The notes beneath the pieces are model-generated. The model was not told the DNA's origin. It saw nothing but the letters and a program-made list of their open reading frames with translations, and did not search any database. Both the position numbers and the translations under genes were made by a program. Positions 38,661 to 46,824 of a DNA stretch of 64,000 nt are shown here, one piece after another. The DNA comes from a bacterium (GTDB taxonomy: Bacteria > Bacillota > Bacilli > Lactobacillales > Streptococcaceae): positions 62,001-126,000 of the forward strand of contig CAJNBV010000001.1 of NCBI GenBank assembly GCA_905221095.1. Reading direction: 5' to 3'. The number at the start of each line of letters is the position of its first letter. Position 1 is the stretch's first letter.

Positions 38661-39677
38661 TTAATTATCTTCGTCACTAACAGGCACCCGTCCAAACAAA
38701 TCTTCAAATAAGACAACATTTGTTTCAAGCTGAGTGACTTCTTCTTGTCCCAAAGAACGTCGCAATATATTCTGCATTTCCAACATGTGCTCTCTCGAAA
38801 CAATCTGGTAAGAAATACCTTGCAACATCTCTCCTTCGCCCTTCAATTGTTGAGATTCAATGGTTTTAAATGAATCTTTGTAGCCCAACAAGCTCGGAAT
38901 ACTTTTCGCAGACAAATCAATATTAGTCTGCATATTAGTACTTAGAGCTTTTAAAATAGATTGGTAGTGACTGACACTATTCAAACTAAGAACTTTTTCA
39001 ACAACTTTTTGAATGACTTCACGCTGACGCTTTTGACGACCATAGTCTCCTTCTGGGTCTTGATAACGCATGCGTGAATAAACAAGCGCTTCTTCTCCAT
39101 TTATTGTCTGCTCTCCAACACCGATAGAAATGGTGTTAAATTCTTCTTGGTCACTGATAGAAATCGGGAAACCTAGTGTATTATTGACCGTAATACCCCC
39201 CACTGCATCTACCAATTGTTGCAATCCTTGCATATTGACCATAATATATCGATCGATATGGATATTCATCATCTTTTGAATTGTTTCTATAGCAAGTTCT
39301 GCTCCACCACCAGCATAGGCAGCGTTTAACTTCGCTTCTTCAATACTACCATCTTTATGTTGAATTTTAGTCAGGATATCACGTTCCAAACTCAACATCA
39401 TGGTCTTCTTAGTATGTGGATTGACAGTCAAGAGAATCATGGAATCACTATTTCCAGCCCACTGATCTGTACGCTCTACATTCCCAGTATCAACCCCCAT
39501 CAACAGAATGGTCAAAGGTTCTGTTGCTTCAATAACCTTGGTTTCTTCTCCGATTTTTTTATAGGTCTTTGATAAGGTTTGTGTGCCTTGCTGATAAATA
39601 GTATAAGCAAAAACACCGACACCCAAAACTGTCACAGCTAGAAAAGCTAATACCATTCCAATAATTTTTTTAACCAT
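38661..39677 (-). CDS. lytR: LCP-family cell wall polymer ligase (LytR type)
   Basis: This 338-residue LytR-CpsA-Psr protein has an N-terminal membrane anchor (about 5-27) and an extracellular LCP domain (about 55-210). The conserved residues are in LLMGVDTGN (about 58-66), SDSMILLTVNP, SLERDILTKI (Arg of the pyrophosphate site) and VYSRMRYQDPEGDYGRQKRQ (about 202-221). LCP enzymes attach teichoic acids or capsule to peptidoglycan. It ends the tsaE-GNAT-lytR cluster and is 7 bases downstream of the GNAT gene. Confidence 0.92.
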   Translation of the reverse strand: MVKKIIGMVLAFLAVTVLGVGVFAYTIYQQGTQTLSKTYKKIGEETKVIEATEPLTILLMGVDTGNVERTDQWAGNSDSMILLTVNPHTKKTMMLSLERDILTKIQHKDGSIEEAKLNAAYAGGGAELAIETIQKMMNIHIDRYIMVNMQGLQQLVDAVGGITVNNTLGFPISISDQEEFNTISIGVGEQTINGEEALVYSRMRYQDPEGDYGRQKRQREVIQKVVEKVLSLNSVSHYQSILKALSTNMQTNIDLSAKSIPSLLGYKDSFKTIESQQLKGEGEMLQGISYQIVSREHMLEMQNILRRSLGQEEVTQLETNVVLFEDLFGRVPVSDEDN

Positions 39678-39684
39678 ATTTCTA

Positions 39685-40203
39685 CTAATCTATCAGTTTA
39701 CCCATCAGATAAACATCGATAAATTTCCCTTCTTCTATATATGCTCCACGCTCTTGGCGACCTTCAATTATAAAGCCATGCTTTTGATAAAGATGGACTG
39801 CAGCTTGATTACGAGTTTGGACAGTCAGTTGGAGACGACGCAGAATGCCACTTGCTTGTGCCCACTCTATCGCTTCTTCTAGCAAAAAACTTCCCAATCC
39901 ATTATTCCAATATGTTTTTCCAATCACAATGAAGAGATCTCCAATATGACGGACTCTCTTGCGCTGGTCAGCTGTGATATTTACAATACCAGCAATTTTA
40001 TCATTTAAGAATGCAAGTAAGGTTATCTGATTGTCCGAACTAGCTTGCTTGTTGAGGAATATTTCCATCTCCTCACTGGTCAAGAGAATACCATCTCCGT
40101 CTAGGCTGGTAAAATCTGTCTCCAAACTTACACGATTTAAAAAAGCCACTAATTCAGCTGCATCATTAGGCTCTGCTTCCCTAATGAGCAATTCATACTC
40201 CAT
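39685..40203 (-). CDS. GNAT-family N-acetyltransferase
   Basis: This 172-residue acyl-CoA-dependent acetyltransferase has an N-terminus MEYELLIREAEPNDAAELVAFL typical of the family. The acetyl-CoA binding region is IGDLFIVIGKTYWNNGLGSFLLEEAIEWA (about 92-120; the Q/R-x-x-G-x-G/A loop is NNGLGS). The end, AVHLYQKHGFIIEGRQERG, fits the RimI/RimL-like subgroup. The substrate is unknown. Its start overlaps the end of tsaE by 11 bases, so the two are coupled. Confidence 0.88.
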   Translation of the reverse strand: MEYELLIREAEPNDAAELVAFLNRVSLETDFTSLDGDGILLTSEEMEIFLNKQASSDNQITLLAFLNDKIAGIVNITADQRKRVRHIGDLFIVIGKTYWNNGLGSFLLEEAIEWAQASGILRRLQLTVQTRNQAAVHLYQKHGFIIEGRQERGAYIEEGKFIDVYLMGKLID

Positions 40204-40636
40204 GTTGAAGCTCCTCTAAAAGCTTTTCTGCACGCAAACCCTTTGCTTGGAAATTTAATCTGCGACCGTCTTCTTCTTTTAGAATTTCCAACTCTAAATA
40301 AGTATCTGGCAAGGCATCTCCTAAGAGATTGCCCCACTCAATAACAGTGACTCCGCCACCAAAGAGAAACTCATCCAAGTCGATAGAATCCGCATCTCCT
40401 TCAATTCGATAAACATCTAGGTGATAAAGTGGCAGTCTGCCTTCATACTCTCTTACGATAGTATAGGTCGGACTTTTAATCATTTGAGAAATCTGTAAAC
40501 CTTTAGCAAGTCCCTTAGTAAAGGTCGTTTTACCTGCACCCAGTTCTCCAGTTAAGATTAAAACATCATTCTTTTCTAATAGATGACCCAAGCGTTCCCC
40601 TAAGGCTTGTAGCTCTTCTTCATTTTTTGTGTACAT
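40193..40636 (-). CDS. tsaE: tRNA threonylcarbamoyladenosine biosynthesis ATPase TsaE
   Basis: This 147-residue P-loop protein is required with TsaB, TsaC and TsaD for the t6A modification at position 37 of ANN-decoding tRNAs. Walker A is LTGELGAGKTTFTKGLAKGL (about 29-48), followed by SPTYTIVREYEG, HLDVYRIEG (Walker B region) and VIEWGN. It is the first gene of a unit with a GNAT gene and lytR, all on the minus strand. TsaB and TsaD are not in this window. Confidence 0.95.
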   Translation of the reverse strand: MYTKNEEELQALGERLGHLLEKNDVLILTGELGAGKTTFTKGLAKGLQISQMIKSPTYTIVREYEGRLPLYHLDVYRIEGDADSIDLDEFLFGGGVTVIEWGNLLGDALPDTYLELEILKEEDGRRLNFQAKGLRAEKLLEELQHGV

Positions 40637-40688
40637 ACCCTTATTATACCAAAAACTTTTCTTCTGTGTCTATTTTCCTGCTAAACTT

Positions 40689-40803
40689 ATACTCAATGAA
40701 AATCACAGAGCAAACTAGGAAGCTAGCCGCAGGCTGCTCAAAACACTGTTTTGAGGTTGCAGATAGAGCTGACGTAGTTTGAATTTGATTTTCGAAGAGT
40801 ATT
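40689..40803 (-). repeat. BOX element upstream of tsaE
   Basis: ATACTCAATGAAAATCACAG ... GATTTTCGAAGAGTATTA. It lies between the membrane protein gene (40836-41456) and tsaE. Confidence 0.88.
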
Positions 40804-40835
40804 ACCATCATAACATCCATAAAAACAAGCTTGCT

Positions 40836-41456
40836 CTAAAAGAAAATGAGCGTAGCAATGACCAATACAAGATCTCGGAAAATATGACCATAAAAGGAAA
40901 CTTCCTTTTTAACAGAATTTGGGACAAGATAGGCTGCAAAAAACAAACCCAGTCCAATATAAATCAGAAGTGAGACAATGGTCATTGGATTTCTTAAGAA
41001 GAGAAGTGTTGCTAAAATAGTCACCAAAACTGTCTTTTTTCTATCTAGCATAGCAAGCAAATCGCGCATGTATTTTTTCAAGGGTAAAAAAATCAGCAAA
41101 TCTAGTCCAAATAGGAAAAAGAAGGATGGCAATAAAAAGTCAACTAATTCTTGCTGCAGCGTATTTTTGATGAACAAGTTATCTGACAAGACAAGAACAG
41201 CTCCGAACAAATTAATTAAGAGCAGGATACTGTAAAGAAGCTTCACCGACTTCTTACTGGCTAGGACACTATGGACTTCTTGCTTACGGGTATAAAGATA
41301 ATTTACTCCAGCACAGATTCCTGAAACGAAGACCATACTTCCGATGAAAAAAGCTGTACTTTGTTTAAAGGACAAGATGCATTCCTTCCATAGGAAACAG
41401 CTACTCAAACTGATTTGAATTAAAGCTAACAAAAATAAGATTCTCATTGATTTCAT
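40836..41456 (-). CDS. Membrane protein of unknown function
   Basis: This 206-residue, strongly hydrophobic protein has about six membrane helices: near residues 5-20, 30-52, 70-92, 105-125, 140-160 and 165-200, with a short basic loop (YLYTRKQEVHSVLASKKSVK) between the second and third. I recognise no family. It stands alone between two BOX elements at the edge of the accessory region. A TATAAT -10 (minus strand, 41485-41480) lies 24 bases above its ATG. Confidence 0.7.
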   Translation of the reverse strand: MKSMRILFLLALIQISLSSCFLWKECILSFKQSTAFFIGSMVFVSGICAGVNYLYTRKQEVHSVLASKKSVKLLYSILLLINLFGAVLVLSDNLFIKNTLQQELVDFLLPSFFFLFGLDLLIFLPLKKYMRDLLAMLDRKKTVLVTILATLLFLRNPMTIVSLLIYIGLGLFFAAYLVPNSVKKEVSFYGHIFRDLVLVIATLIFF

Positions 41457-41560
41457 CTTTTCTCTCCCTTCCTACCAATCATTATACTAGGAGAAAAGAG
41501 GGAACTGTTTCCAATCTTCTCAAATGTCTCTTTAAGACGCTAAACAAACACCAGAGACTA

Positions 41561-41632
41561 ATACTCAATGAAAATCAAAGAGCAACCTGCGGCTAGAGCT
41601 GACGTGGTTTGAAGAGATTTTAGAAGAATATA
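41561..41632 (-). repeat. Short internally deleted BOX element
   Basis: It begins ATACTCAATGAAAATCAAAG, then jumps to AGCAACCTGCGGCTAGAGCT and ends GGTTTGAAGAGATTTTAGAA. At about 72 bases it lacks the middle of the longer copies. It marks the left edge of the accessory region. Confidence 0.75.
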
Positions 41633-41642
41633 AACTTGAAAT

Positions 41643-41675
41643 AAGACTGATAGTATTAATTTCACTATCAGCCTT
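41643..41675 (-). terminator. Probable terminator of the PlcR-like regulator gene
   Basis: Minus strand AAGGCTGATAGT-GAAATTAAT-ACTATCAGTCTT followed by ATTTC. The stem is strong but the T-tract is weak. Confidence 0.6.
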
Positions 41676-41719
41676 ACAGATTATTTAACGTTTCAGAAAA
41701 ACTATAATGTCAAGATTAA

Positions 41720-42583
41720 CTAAACAGTATCTAATTCCTTCAAATAATTTTCTATCTTCATCAACATTAAAGGATTGTTATAAATCTTACATAACTCTCT
41801 TGCTTCTATATAATAATTTGTGACTTGTTCTTTGTCTAGAAATTTGGCTCCAGCATTTCCTACAAGAATAAGTAGGGGAGCCAGTTGGTAGCTTGTCTGT
41901 CTTTGTTTACAGAGTTCAATCGTCTCAAGAGCTTCTTGAATGGCTTCGTTATATTTTTCCTTTGACACTAGGTAGTGAGCGTAGTTGTAACGAACTCTGA
42001 TGTAGCCAAATAAAAACTCTTGATGCTCAAAATTTTTTGTCTGATATAACTCCATCAAATGAGAGTAGTTTGCCTCATATTCTTGTTCACGACCCACTAA
42101 GGAATAGAAATTAGATAGAGTATTCAATGCCTTTAAATAAATCAGAGTATTTGAGGAGACTTTTAATAATATATTTTCCAATGAAGAAATAGCCTCACGC
42201 TTACTGTCATATTGATAGAAGTCAATAATAGCTTTAATCCATTCAAGGTAAGTTCGGTCTTCTAGTGTTAGAAAAGTACTTCGTTCAATCTCTATTCTAT
42301 AAATATATTCCAAATTGTCATAATTTCTGTCATCTAATAGTCGAGCAGACAATTGCTTGAAATTAGAGAGGTTAGATTTTACTTCAATTTGTTCATTGAA
42401 AAAGTAATCCAACGGGACCTCAAGTCGTTGAGAGAGTTTGAACAAAAGGTCTGCGGAGGGAATAAAACGCCCTCTCTCAATCTTGCTGATCTGACTTTGT
42501 TCACAAATTCCTTCTGCAAGAGTTTGTTGGGAAAGTCCCAGTTCTTTTCTTTTAGTTCTGAATTTTTCGGAGAGTATATTCAT
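41720..42583 (-). CDS. PlcR/TprA-like peptide-responsive regulator
   Basis: This 287-residue protein has an N-terminal Xre-type helix-turn-helix (about 5-60; LSQQTLAEGICEQSQISKIE is the turn and recognition helix). It is followed by TPR-like helical repeats (about 75-285) with the AxNxLSNFYSLVGREQEYEA and YNYAHYLVSKEKYNEAIQEA pattern. This is the layout of RRNPP regulators such as PlcR and the pneumococcal TprA, which bind short secreted peptides and often control adjacent bacteriocin genes. No phr-like peptide gene was seen beside it. It is divergent from the cassette at 42776-44792 and probably controls it through the dyad at 42714-42752. Confidence 0.85.
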   Translation of the reverse strand: MNILSEKFRTKRKELGLSQQTLAEGICEQSQISKIERGRFIPSADLLFKLSQRLEVPLDYFFNEQIEVKSNLSNFKQLSARLLDDRNYDNLEYIYRIEIERSTFLTLEDRTYLEWIKAIIDFYQYDSKREAISSLENILLKVSSNTLIYLKALNTLSNFYSLVGREQEYEANYSHLMELYQTKNFEHQEFLFGYIRVRYNYAHYLVSKEKYNEAIQEALETIELCKQRQTSYQLAPLLILVGNAGAKFLDKEQVTNYYIEARELCKIYNNPLMLMKIENYLKELDTV

Positions 42584-42618
42584 TAAAAAACAATAATCCT
42601 TTCAACTTATTTAAGTTA

Positions 42619-42647
42619 ATTATAATTTTTTTAGTTCAAAATAGCAA
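42619..42647 (-). promoter_or_regulatory. Promoter of the PlcR-like regulator
   Basis: Minus strand TTGCTA (42647-42642), 17-base spacer, TATAAT (42624-42619), 36 bases before the ATG. Confidence 0.55.
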
Positions 42648-42713
42648 TTATTAAGATCTATTTACTCTTTTTAGGAATATAAAAGAAAAAAATTCCAAAA
42701 ATAAATAAAAATT

Positions 42714-42752
42714 CTTGACTTTATGAGATATATCAGTTAAAATAAAGTCAAG
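42714..42752 (+). promoter_or_regulatory. Cassette promoter embedded in a perfect inverted repeat
   Basis: -35 TTGACT (42715-42720), 17-base spacer, -10 TAAAAT (42738-42743). The 11-mer CTTGACTTTAT (42714-42724) is repeated in exact inverse as ATAAAGTCAAG (42742-42752), so each arm covers one promoter element. This is a convincing operator for the divergently encoded regulator. A second, weaker dyad, GGAAT...ATTCC, lies at 42673-42695. Confidence 0.8.
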
Positions 42753-42775
42753 GAAAAAGAAAAGGCTTTCATTGC

Positions 42776-43012
42776 ATGAGAAAAAAACGTGGAATTAATC
42801 AGTTGATGGAGGCAACTTATAAAATTGAAGATGTACTTGAAGGAAAAATTAAGTACAAAACAACGGATTATCAAGAAAGAGCTTACCAGACATTAAAATT
42901 AATTTTAGAAAATTATGATTCCGAACATTTTGAGAAGATATATTGGGAGAAAAAATGCCTTTTTGAAGCTAATAGTTTAGAGGAATGGTATTATGTTAAA
43001 AATATTAAATAA
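42776..43012 (+). CDS. Small cytoplasmic protein, first gene of the bacteriocin-like cassette
   Basis: This 78-residue charged protein (MRKKRGINQLMEATYKIEDV ... EEWYYVKNIK) is rich in Glu, Lys and Tyr, with no signal peptide, no double-glycine leader and no membrane helix. I recognise no family. The ATG is 25 bases after the expected transcription start with only a weak AAAAGG upstream. An internal ATG at codon 11 has no better site. Its last 20 bases overlap the M50-like gene, so it is co-translated with it. It could be a peptide precursor, a chaperone or an immunity protein; nothing in the sequence decides this. Confidence 0.6.
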   Translation: MRKKRGINQLMEATYKIEDVLEGKIKYKTTDYQERAYQTLKLILENYDSEHFEKIYWEKKCLFEANSLEEWYYVKNIK

Positions 43013-43922
43013 CTCTGTCATATATTTATGTTTGGCGCCGTTATTATTCCTATTATTGATATTTTTTCCAAATGATTCATTAATCTATTTTTTTCGATTG
43101 ATTTTAATTACGTTAATATCAATTACATTACATGAACTAGGTCATTTTTTAGTGGGAAGATGTTTATCTTATAAACTAGAGATGCTTGCTACTCCCTTTT
43201 TCTTCTATTTTAGAAAAAAAATGTATTTCAAATTTCCAGTGTTATTAGCATTCGGTTATTGTCAAATGAGTAATAGAAACATTACTAATGAAAAAAATAG
43301 TGATAGGAATTTGGTGTTCTACTTCTTTGGGGGAGGTGGAGCTAACCTAATTGTCGCAATATTAGCACTTTTGGGATTTGTGCCGTACACATCAGAATTT
43401 TTTATTTTGAATATAATTCTTTTTATAGTCACGGTATGTTTACCAATTGATGGAACAGATGGCAATGCTATTAGAGAGATAGTTTTGTATTCAAAAGATT
43501 CAAAAACATATCAGAGATTCTTTGCGAACAGTCTCTATAATAATCCTTATATAACAATCGACGATTTTGCAAAATTAACCTCTAAAGAAAAATCTTTTTT
43601 TTCAAAATTTGAAAAATGTTTGATAAACCTTTACTTTGAAGTGAAAGGTGAAGGGTCAGCATTTACAATTGCTAATCATGAAGTTTTTGATTCAAATATT
43701 CAGGAAAATATTATCCATGAGTACTATAAATTACTACATAAATCTTCTGATTGGATTAGTCCACAGAACTTATCTTTAGAAGAAGTTGTTTTTACCTTGT
43801 CAAACTATATTTACTCGAAAAATAATAAATATTTAGAAAAGATTAAGTATCTAAAGAAATTAGTAGATTTTAGACAAGAAGAAATTATCGACTTTATTTT
43901 GAACAAGGAGGAAGTATTGTGA
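42993..43922 (+). CDS. M50-like (site-2 protease type) membrane metalloprotease
   Basis: This 309-residue protein has HELGH at residues 47-51 inside a hydrophobic helix, the zinc-binding and catalytic motif of intramembrane metalloproteases. A hydrophobic segment, GGGGANLIVAILALLGF (about 113-129), is followed by CLPIDGTDGN (about 149-158), in the place of the NPDG-type third zinc ligand. The C-terminal 140 residues are cytoplasmic-looking and charged. Such proteins occur in RiPP/bacteriocin loci as leader-cleaving or immunity enzymes. It overlaps the small gene before it (20 bp) and the C39 gene after it (GTGA, 4 bp). The AT-rich codon use differs from the housekeeping genes. Confidence 0.75.
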   Translation: MLKILNNSVIYLCLAPLLFLLLIFFPNDSLIYFFRLILITLISITLHELGHFLVGRCLSYKLEMLATPFFFYFRKKMYFKFPVLLAFGYCQMSNRNITNEKNSDRNLVFYFFGGGGANLIVAILALLGFVPYTSEFFILNIILFIVTVCLPIDGTDGNAIREIVLYSKDSKTYQRFFANSLYNNPYITIDDFAKLTSKEKSFFSKFEKCLINLYFEVKGEGSAFTIANHEVFDSNIQENIIHEYYKLLHKSSDWISPQNLSLEEVVFTLSNYIYSKNNKYLEKIKYLKKLVDFRQEEIIDFILNKEEVL

Positions 43923-44194
43923 AAATTCCAATGATATATCAAATGGAAAATTCAGAATGTGGATTAGCATGCTGTGCCATGATATTGAACTATTTTAAAT
44001 ATGAGATTTCTTTAAATGAACTACGTGAAATCTACCCATCATCCAGATCTGGATATTCTCTCCTATCTATAAGTAAAGTTTTAGGAGATTTTAATATAAG
44101 TTCTCATGCTTTTAAAGCTTCGGTAAGAGATTTAAAACCGCTCAGTTTCCCACTCATTTGCTTCTGGGAGAGTTCTCATTTTATTATTCATTAA
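43919..44194 (+). pseudogene. Truncated C39 bacteriocin-processing peptidase domain
   Basis: A GTG start at 43919-43921, with GGAGG 6 bases before it, opens a 91-residue frame. It matches the N-terminal peptidase domain of double-glycine bacteriocin ABC transporters: oxyanion Gln8, catalytic Cys14 in QMENSECGLACCAMI, and the histidine region ICFWESSHFIIH (His87). The frame then stops. The usual catalytic Asp, membrane domain and ATPase are missing. The next frame continues SLKIVGARMKITDA, which resembles the normal continuation of C39 domains, so a frameshift or a deletion joint is likely. Without the transporter it probably cannot export a peptide. Confidence 0.7.
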
Positions 44195-44211
44195 AAATTG
44201 TAGGTGCAAGA

Positions 44212-44631
44212 ATGAAGATTACTGATGCAAATAATGAAAATATTGACTACATAGAAGAAATGCTATTGGAACACAATAAGAAATGTTTACCTTCATGTCA
44301 GGATGAGGACTATAAACAGATTGCTTTTATTGTTGAGAATAATCAAGAGATAGTAGGTGGCATCGTAGCTTATTCGGTTATTTGGAAAATATTATATATT
44401 GATACACTTTGGGTTAAAAACACTTATAGACGTCAAGGGATAGCAACTGCATTGTTAAATAATGTTTTAGAAAGTGCCAAAAATTACGGATGTAGTATTG
44501 TCCATTTAAGCACCTTTGACTTTCAAGGTTTAGATTTCTACTTAAGTCAAGGTTTTGAAGTTTTTGGAATTCTTAATGACTCTCCAGATGGGCATAAAGA
44601 ATACTTTTTGAGTAAAAGAATAGAGAAATAA
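44212..44631 (+). CDS. GNAT-family N-acetyltransferase in the cassette
   Basis: This 139-residue protein (ATG at 44212, weak TAGGTG site) has LYIDTLWVKNTYRRQGIATALLNNVLESAKNYG (about 63-95), holding the R-R-x-x-G-I-A acetyl-CoA loop, and ends with FYLSQGFEVFG, a typical GNAT terminus. The frame is open further upstream to 44158, where it overlaps the C39 fragment. The substrate is unknown. GNAT enzymes in bacteriocin clusters can modify the peptide or give self-protection, but this is inference. It was probably brought in with the M50/C39 cassette, since the base composition is the same. Confidence 0.75.
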   Translation: MKITDANNENIDYIEEMLLEHNKKCLPSCQDEDYKQIAFIVENNQEIVGGIVAYSVIWKILYIDTLWVKNTYRRQGIATALLNNVLESAKNYGCSIVHLSTFDFQGLDFYLSQGFEVFGILNDSPDGHKEYFLSKRIEK

Positions 44632-44633
44632 AA

Positions 44634-44792
44634 ATGTTTTATAAAAATTCTAGTATTGATTTTACTAATCTAGTTAATGAAAATAATCTTAAGACACCAC
44701 TTTTAGTATATGATGAAGAAGATTCTTTTATCAATAGTTTAGTAAGCTTGTTAGTTTATAGAGGGCAGGGGTATTTCTGTCCTCTATTTTAG
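44634..44792 (+). pseudogene. 52-codon gene fragment ending in a hairpin
   Basis: An ATG 2 bases after the GNAT stop opens a 52-residue frame, MFYKNSSIDFTNLVNENNLK ... LVYRGQGYFCPLF. The first 40 residues look like the start of a soluble protein; the last dozen residues are encoded by a terminator-like hairpin. This suggests that a longer gene was cut and joined to a terminator. No family recognised, no good ribosome binding site. Confidence 0.4.
44760..44790 (+). terminator. Probable terminator of the M50/C39/GNAT unit
   Basis: AGAGGGCAG-GGGTATTT-CTGTCCTCT followed by ATTTTAG: a 9-bp stem with one G-T pair and a short T-tract. Confidence 0.6.
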
Positions 44793-44807
44793 AATAAGGA
44801 ATGCACT

Positions 44808-46823
44808 ATGAAAAAATTATTTATACTCATATCCAACCTGCTTGCTAGTTTGTTCTTTGTTTGGGTATTTACCATTTGGACTGATACATATGTCTCCTAT
44901 TATTACCCCAACGTTGTTGTACGTGATTCTTCCCCTGAAACAACTTTTCAGCATGTTGCTACACGCTTGGAAAAACTAGCAGAAGAAACGGATAGCTTTA
45001 TTGCGATTCAACACCAGGATCCTAACTCAGAAGGTACTCCAGTGTTTTCTTATACGACCTTTGGGAACGGAAAGTTGCCTGATGGGCTACAGGAAAAAAA
45101 TCTAGAAGATGCTCAAAGTAGTAGTGTTGAAACAAACTATTTTGTATTCGATGGAAACCTAGATATTCACTTGCTAAGGGAGGAGCTAAGTCAACTTGGC
45201 TTGACTAACATGCACCTGACAATTCCATCTAAACTATCTACGTTAATGGCTATCTTTAGTAACGGATTTCAGTTAATCAGTCTATTGATTTTCATCTTAA
45301 CCTTTGGAGCACTGACTTTAATTAGTCAAATTAGCCAATTACGTTCGTCGGGCATTCGCCTCATTTCAGGAGAGAAACGGTTGTCCATTTTCCTTAGACC
45401 AGTTGGTGAGGATTTGAAAGGGATAGCTGTTGGTTTCAGTTTAGCTGGCGTGCTCGCCATTCTTATGCAAAAAATTCTGTCGCTTCCAACGCAATCCCTA
45501 ATGACCATAGGAGCAGGCTTGCTCTGTTATAATCTCATCTTGTTGTCGATCTCCCTGTTTTTCGCTCAACTCTTCGCAGTTGGGATAAAAAAGATACACC
45601 TGATGCAGATTATAAAAGGGCAAGTGCCTGTCAGAGGAATCATTAGTTTGATTTTAATCGGTCAACTATTAGCGATTATTATTGTAACGCTGGGAATAGG
45701 GAGTAGCTTAAAGTATACCCAAGCCTGGCAACAGCATCGGATTGGACAAGAGGCTTGGAGCCAGGAAAGGCAACTGATTACCCTATCAATCAGCCGTGAA
45801 GGAACGAGTCCTGGTTTTGATGAACAAGCTCAAAGGAAATTCAGAACTTGGTATCAATTGATGGATCTGGCTGTTTCAGAACAAAAGGCTTTCTTATCTA
45901 GACACCAGTTAATTGACCGTACTTTGCAAAATGGCATGGCTTCCTCCAAAAACTTGACAACCTCTACAGAATGGCACGATTACAGCCCGAATGGCAATAT
46001 CCTTATCGTCACACCGCAATACTTGGAGCGTCAAAACATTCCTGTAGATACAACTATTGAGCAAAAGATGAATCACCTTGATGTAGGGGAGTTTGTCTTA
46101 TTGCTGCCTGAACACCTCCGTTCAGAGGAAGAACATTATAAATCTGTTTTTGAAGACGACTTAACCAGTCGCATATCTAGTCGAGATGAACGACAGCAAA
46201 TGACTGCTACGGTAGGTTATTTGGAATCAGGTCAGGATCGTTTTGTGTATAATACGACCCCTATTTCTTACCAGCAGTTTTTGAAAGATCCAATCATCAT
46301 TGTTATAACACCCCAATCAACTGGTCCACAGTCCATTTTGTTTTGGGTAGACGCAGTACAGAACTACGTTCTCTTTAATCAATTGTCTGATGCCCAGGAG
46401 CTTATCCAGAGACAAGGCATTGAAAATTGGGTCTCAGAAATGCAAACAGGTTACCACAACTACATCACATTATTGGATAATATCCAGAGGGAACGTTGGG
46501 TAATGCTAGCAGGAGCTGTGCTTGGGATTGCAACTTCAATCTTGTTGTTTAACACTATGAATAGGCTCTACTTTGAAGAATTTAGACGTGCCATTTTTAT
46601 CAAACGCATTGCAGGTCTCAGGTTCTTAGAAATCCATCGCACTTATCTCTTTGCTCAACTGGGTGTGTTTTTACTGGGATTTGTTGCGAGTGTATTTCTT
46701 ATGGTAGAGATAGTAGTTGCTTTCATAGTCTCGTTACTCTTTACTGGTCTATCTCTTTTACAGTTACATGTCCAAATGCAGAAAGAAAACAAGATGTCCA
46801 TGCTTGTTTTGAAGGGAGGTTAA
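44808..46823 (+). CDS. Bacteriocin-associated integral membrane protein (lactococcin 972 group)
   Basis: This 671-residue protein has an N-terminal helix (about 5-26) and a roughly 120-residue extracellular part. Four helices follow (about 150-175, 203-222, 232-258, 277-298), then a large loop (about 300-560) and two or more C-terminal helices (about 570-590, 610-655). This FtsX/MacB-like arrangement matches the 7-TM bacteriocin-associated immunity proteins found with lactococcin 972-type genes, always followed by a small ABC ATPase as here. I see no lactococcin 972-like precursor upstream. Codon and base composition are closer to the chromosomal average than the preceding M50/C39 genes, so it may be an older part of the island. 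The ATG follows AAGGAAT. Confidence 0.8.
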   Translation: MKKLFILISNLLASLFFVWVFTIWTDTYVSYYYPNVVVRDSSPETTFQHVATRLEKLAEETDSFIAIQHQDPNSEGTPVFSYTTFGNGKLPDGLQEKNLEDAQSSSVETNYFVFDGNLDIHLLREELSQLGLTNMHLTIPSKLSTLMAIFSNGFQLISLLIFILTFGALTLISQISQLRSSGIRLISGEKRLSIFLRPVGEDLKGIAVGFSLAGVLAILMQKILSLPTQSLMTIGAGLLCYNLILLSISLFFAQLFAVGIKKIHLMQIIKGQVPVRGIISLILIGQLLAIIIVTLGIGSSLKYTQAWQQHRIGQEAWSQERQLITLSISREGTSPGFDEQAQRKFRTWYQLMDLAVSEQKAFLSRHQLIDRTLQNGMASSKNLTTSTEWHDYSPNGNILIVTPQYLERQNIPVDTTIEQKMNHLDVGEFVLLLPEHLRSEEEHYKSVFEDDLTSRISSRDERQQMTATVGYLESGQDRFVYNTTPISYQQFLKDPIIIVITPQSTGPQSILFWVDAVQNYVLFNQLSDAQELIQRQGIENWVSEMQTGYHNYITLLDNIQRERWVMLAGAVLGIATSILLFNTMNRLYFEEFRRAIFIKRIAGLRFLEIHRTYLFAQLGVFLLGFVASVFLMVEIVVAFIVSLLFTGLSLLQLHVQMQKENKMSMLVLKGG

Positions 46824-46824
46824 T

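Noticed and set aside
41636..42775. A phr-like signalling peptide gene next to the PlcR-like regulator
   Set aside because: The flanking spaces are 85 and 190 bases and contain no short frame with a signal-peptide-like start and ribosome binding site.
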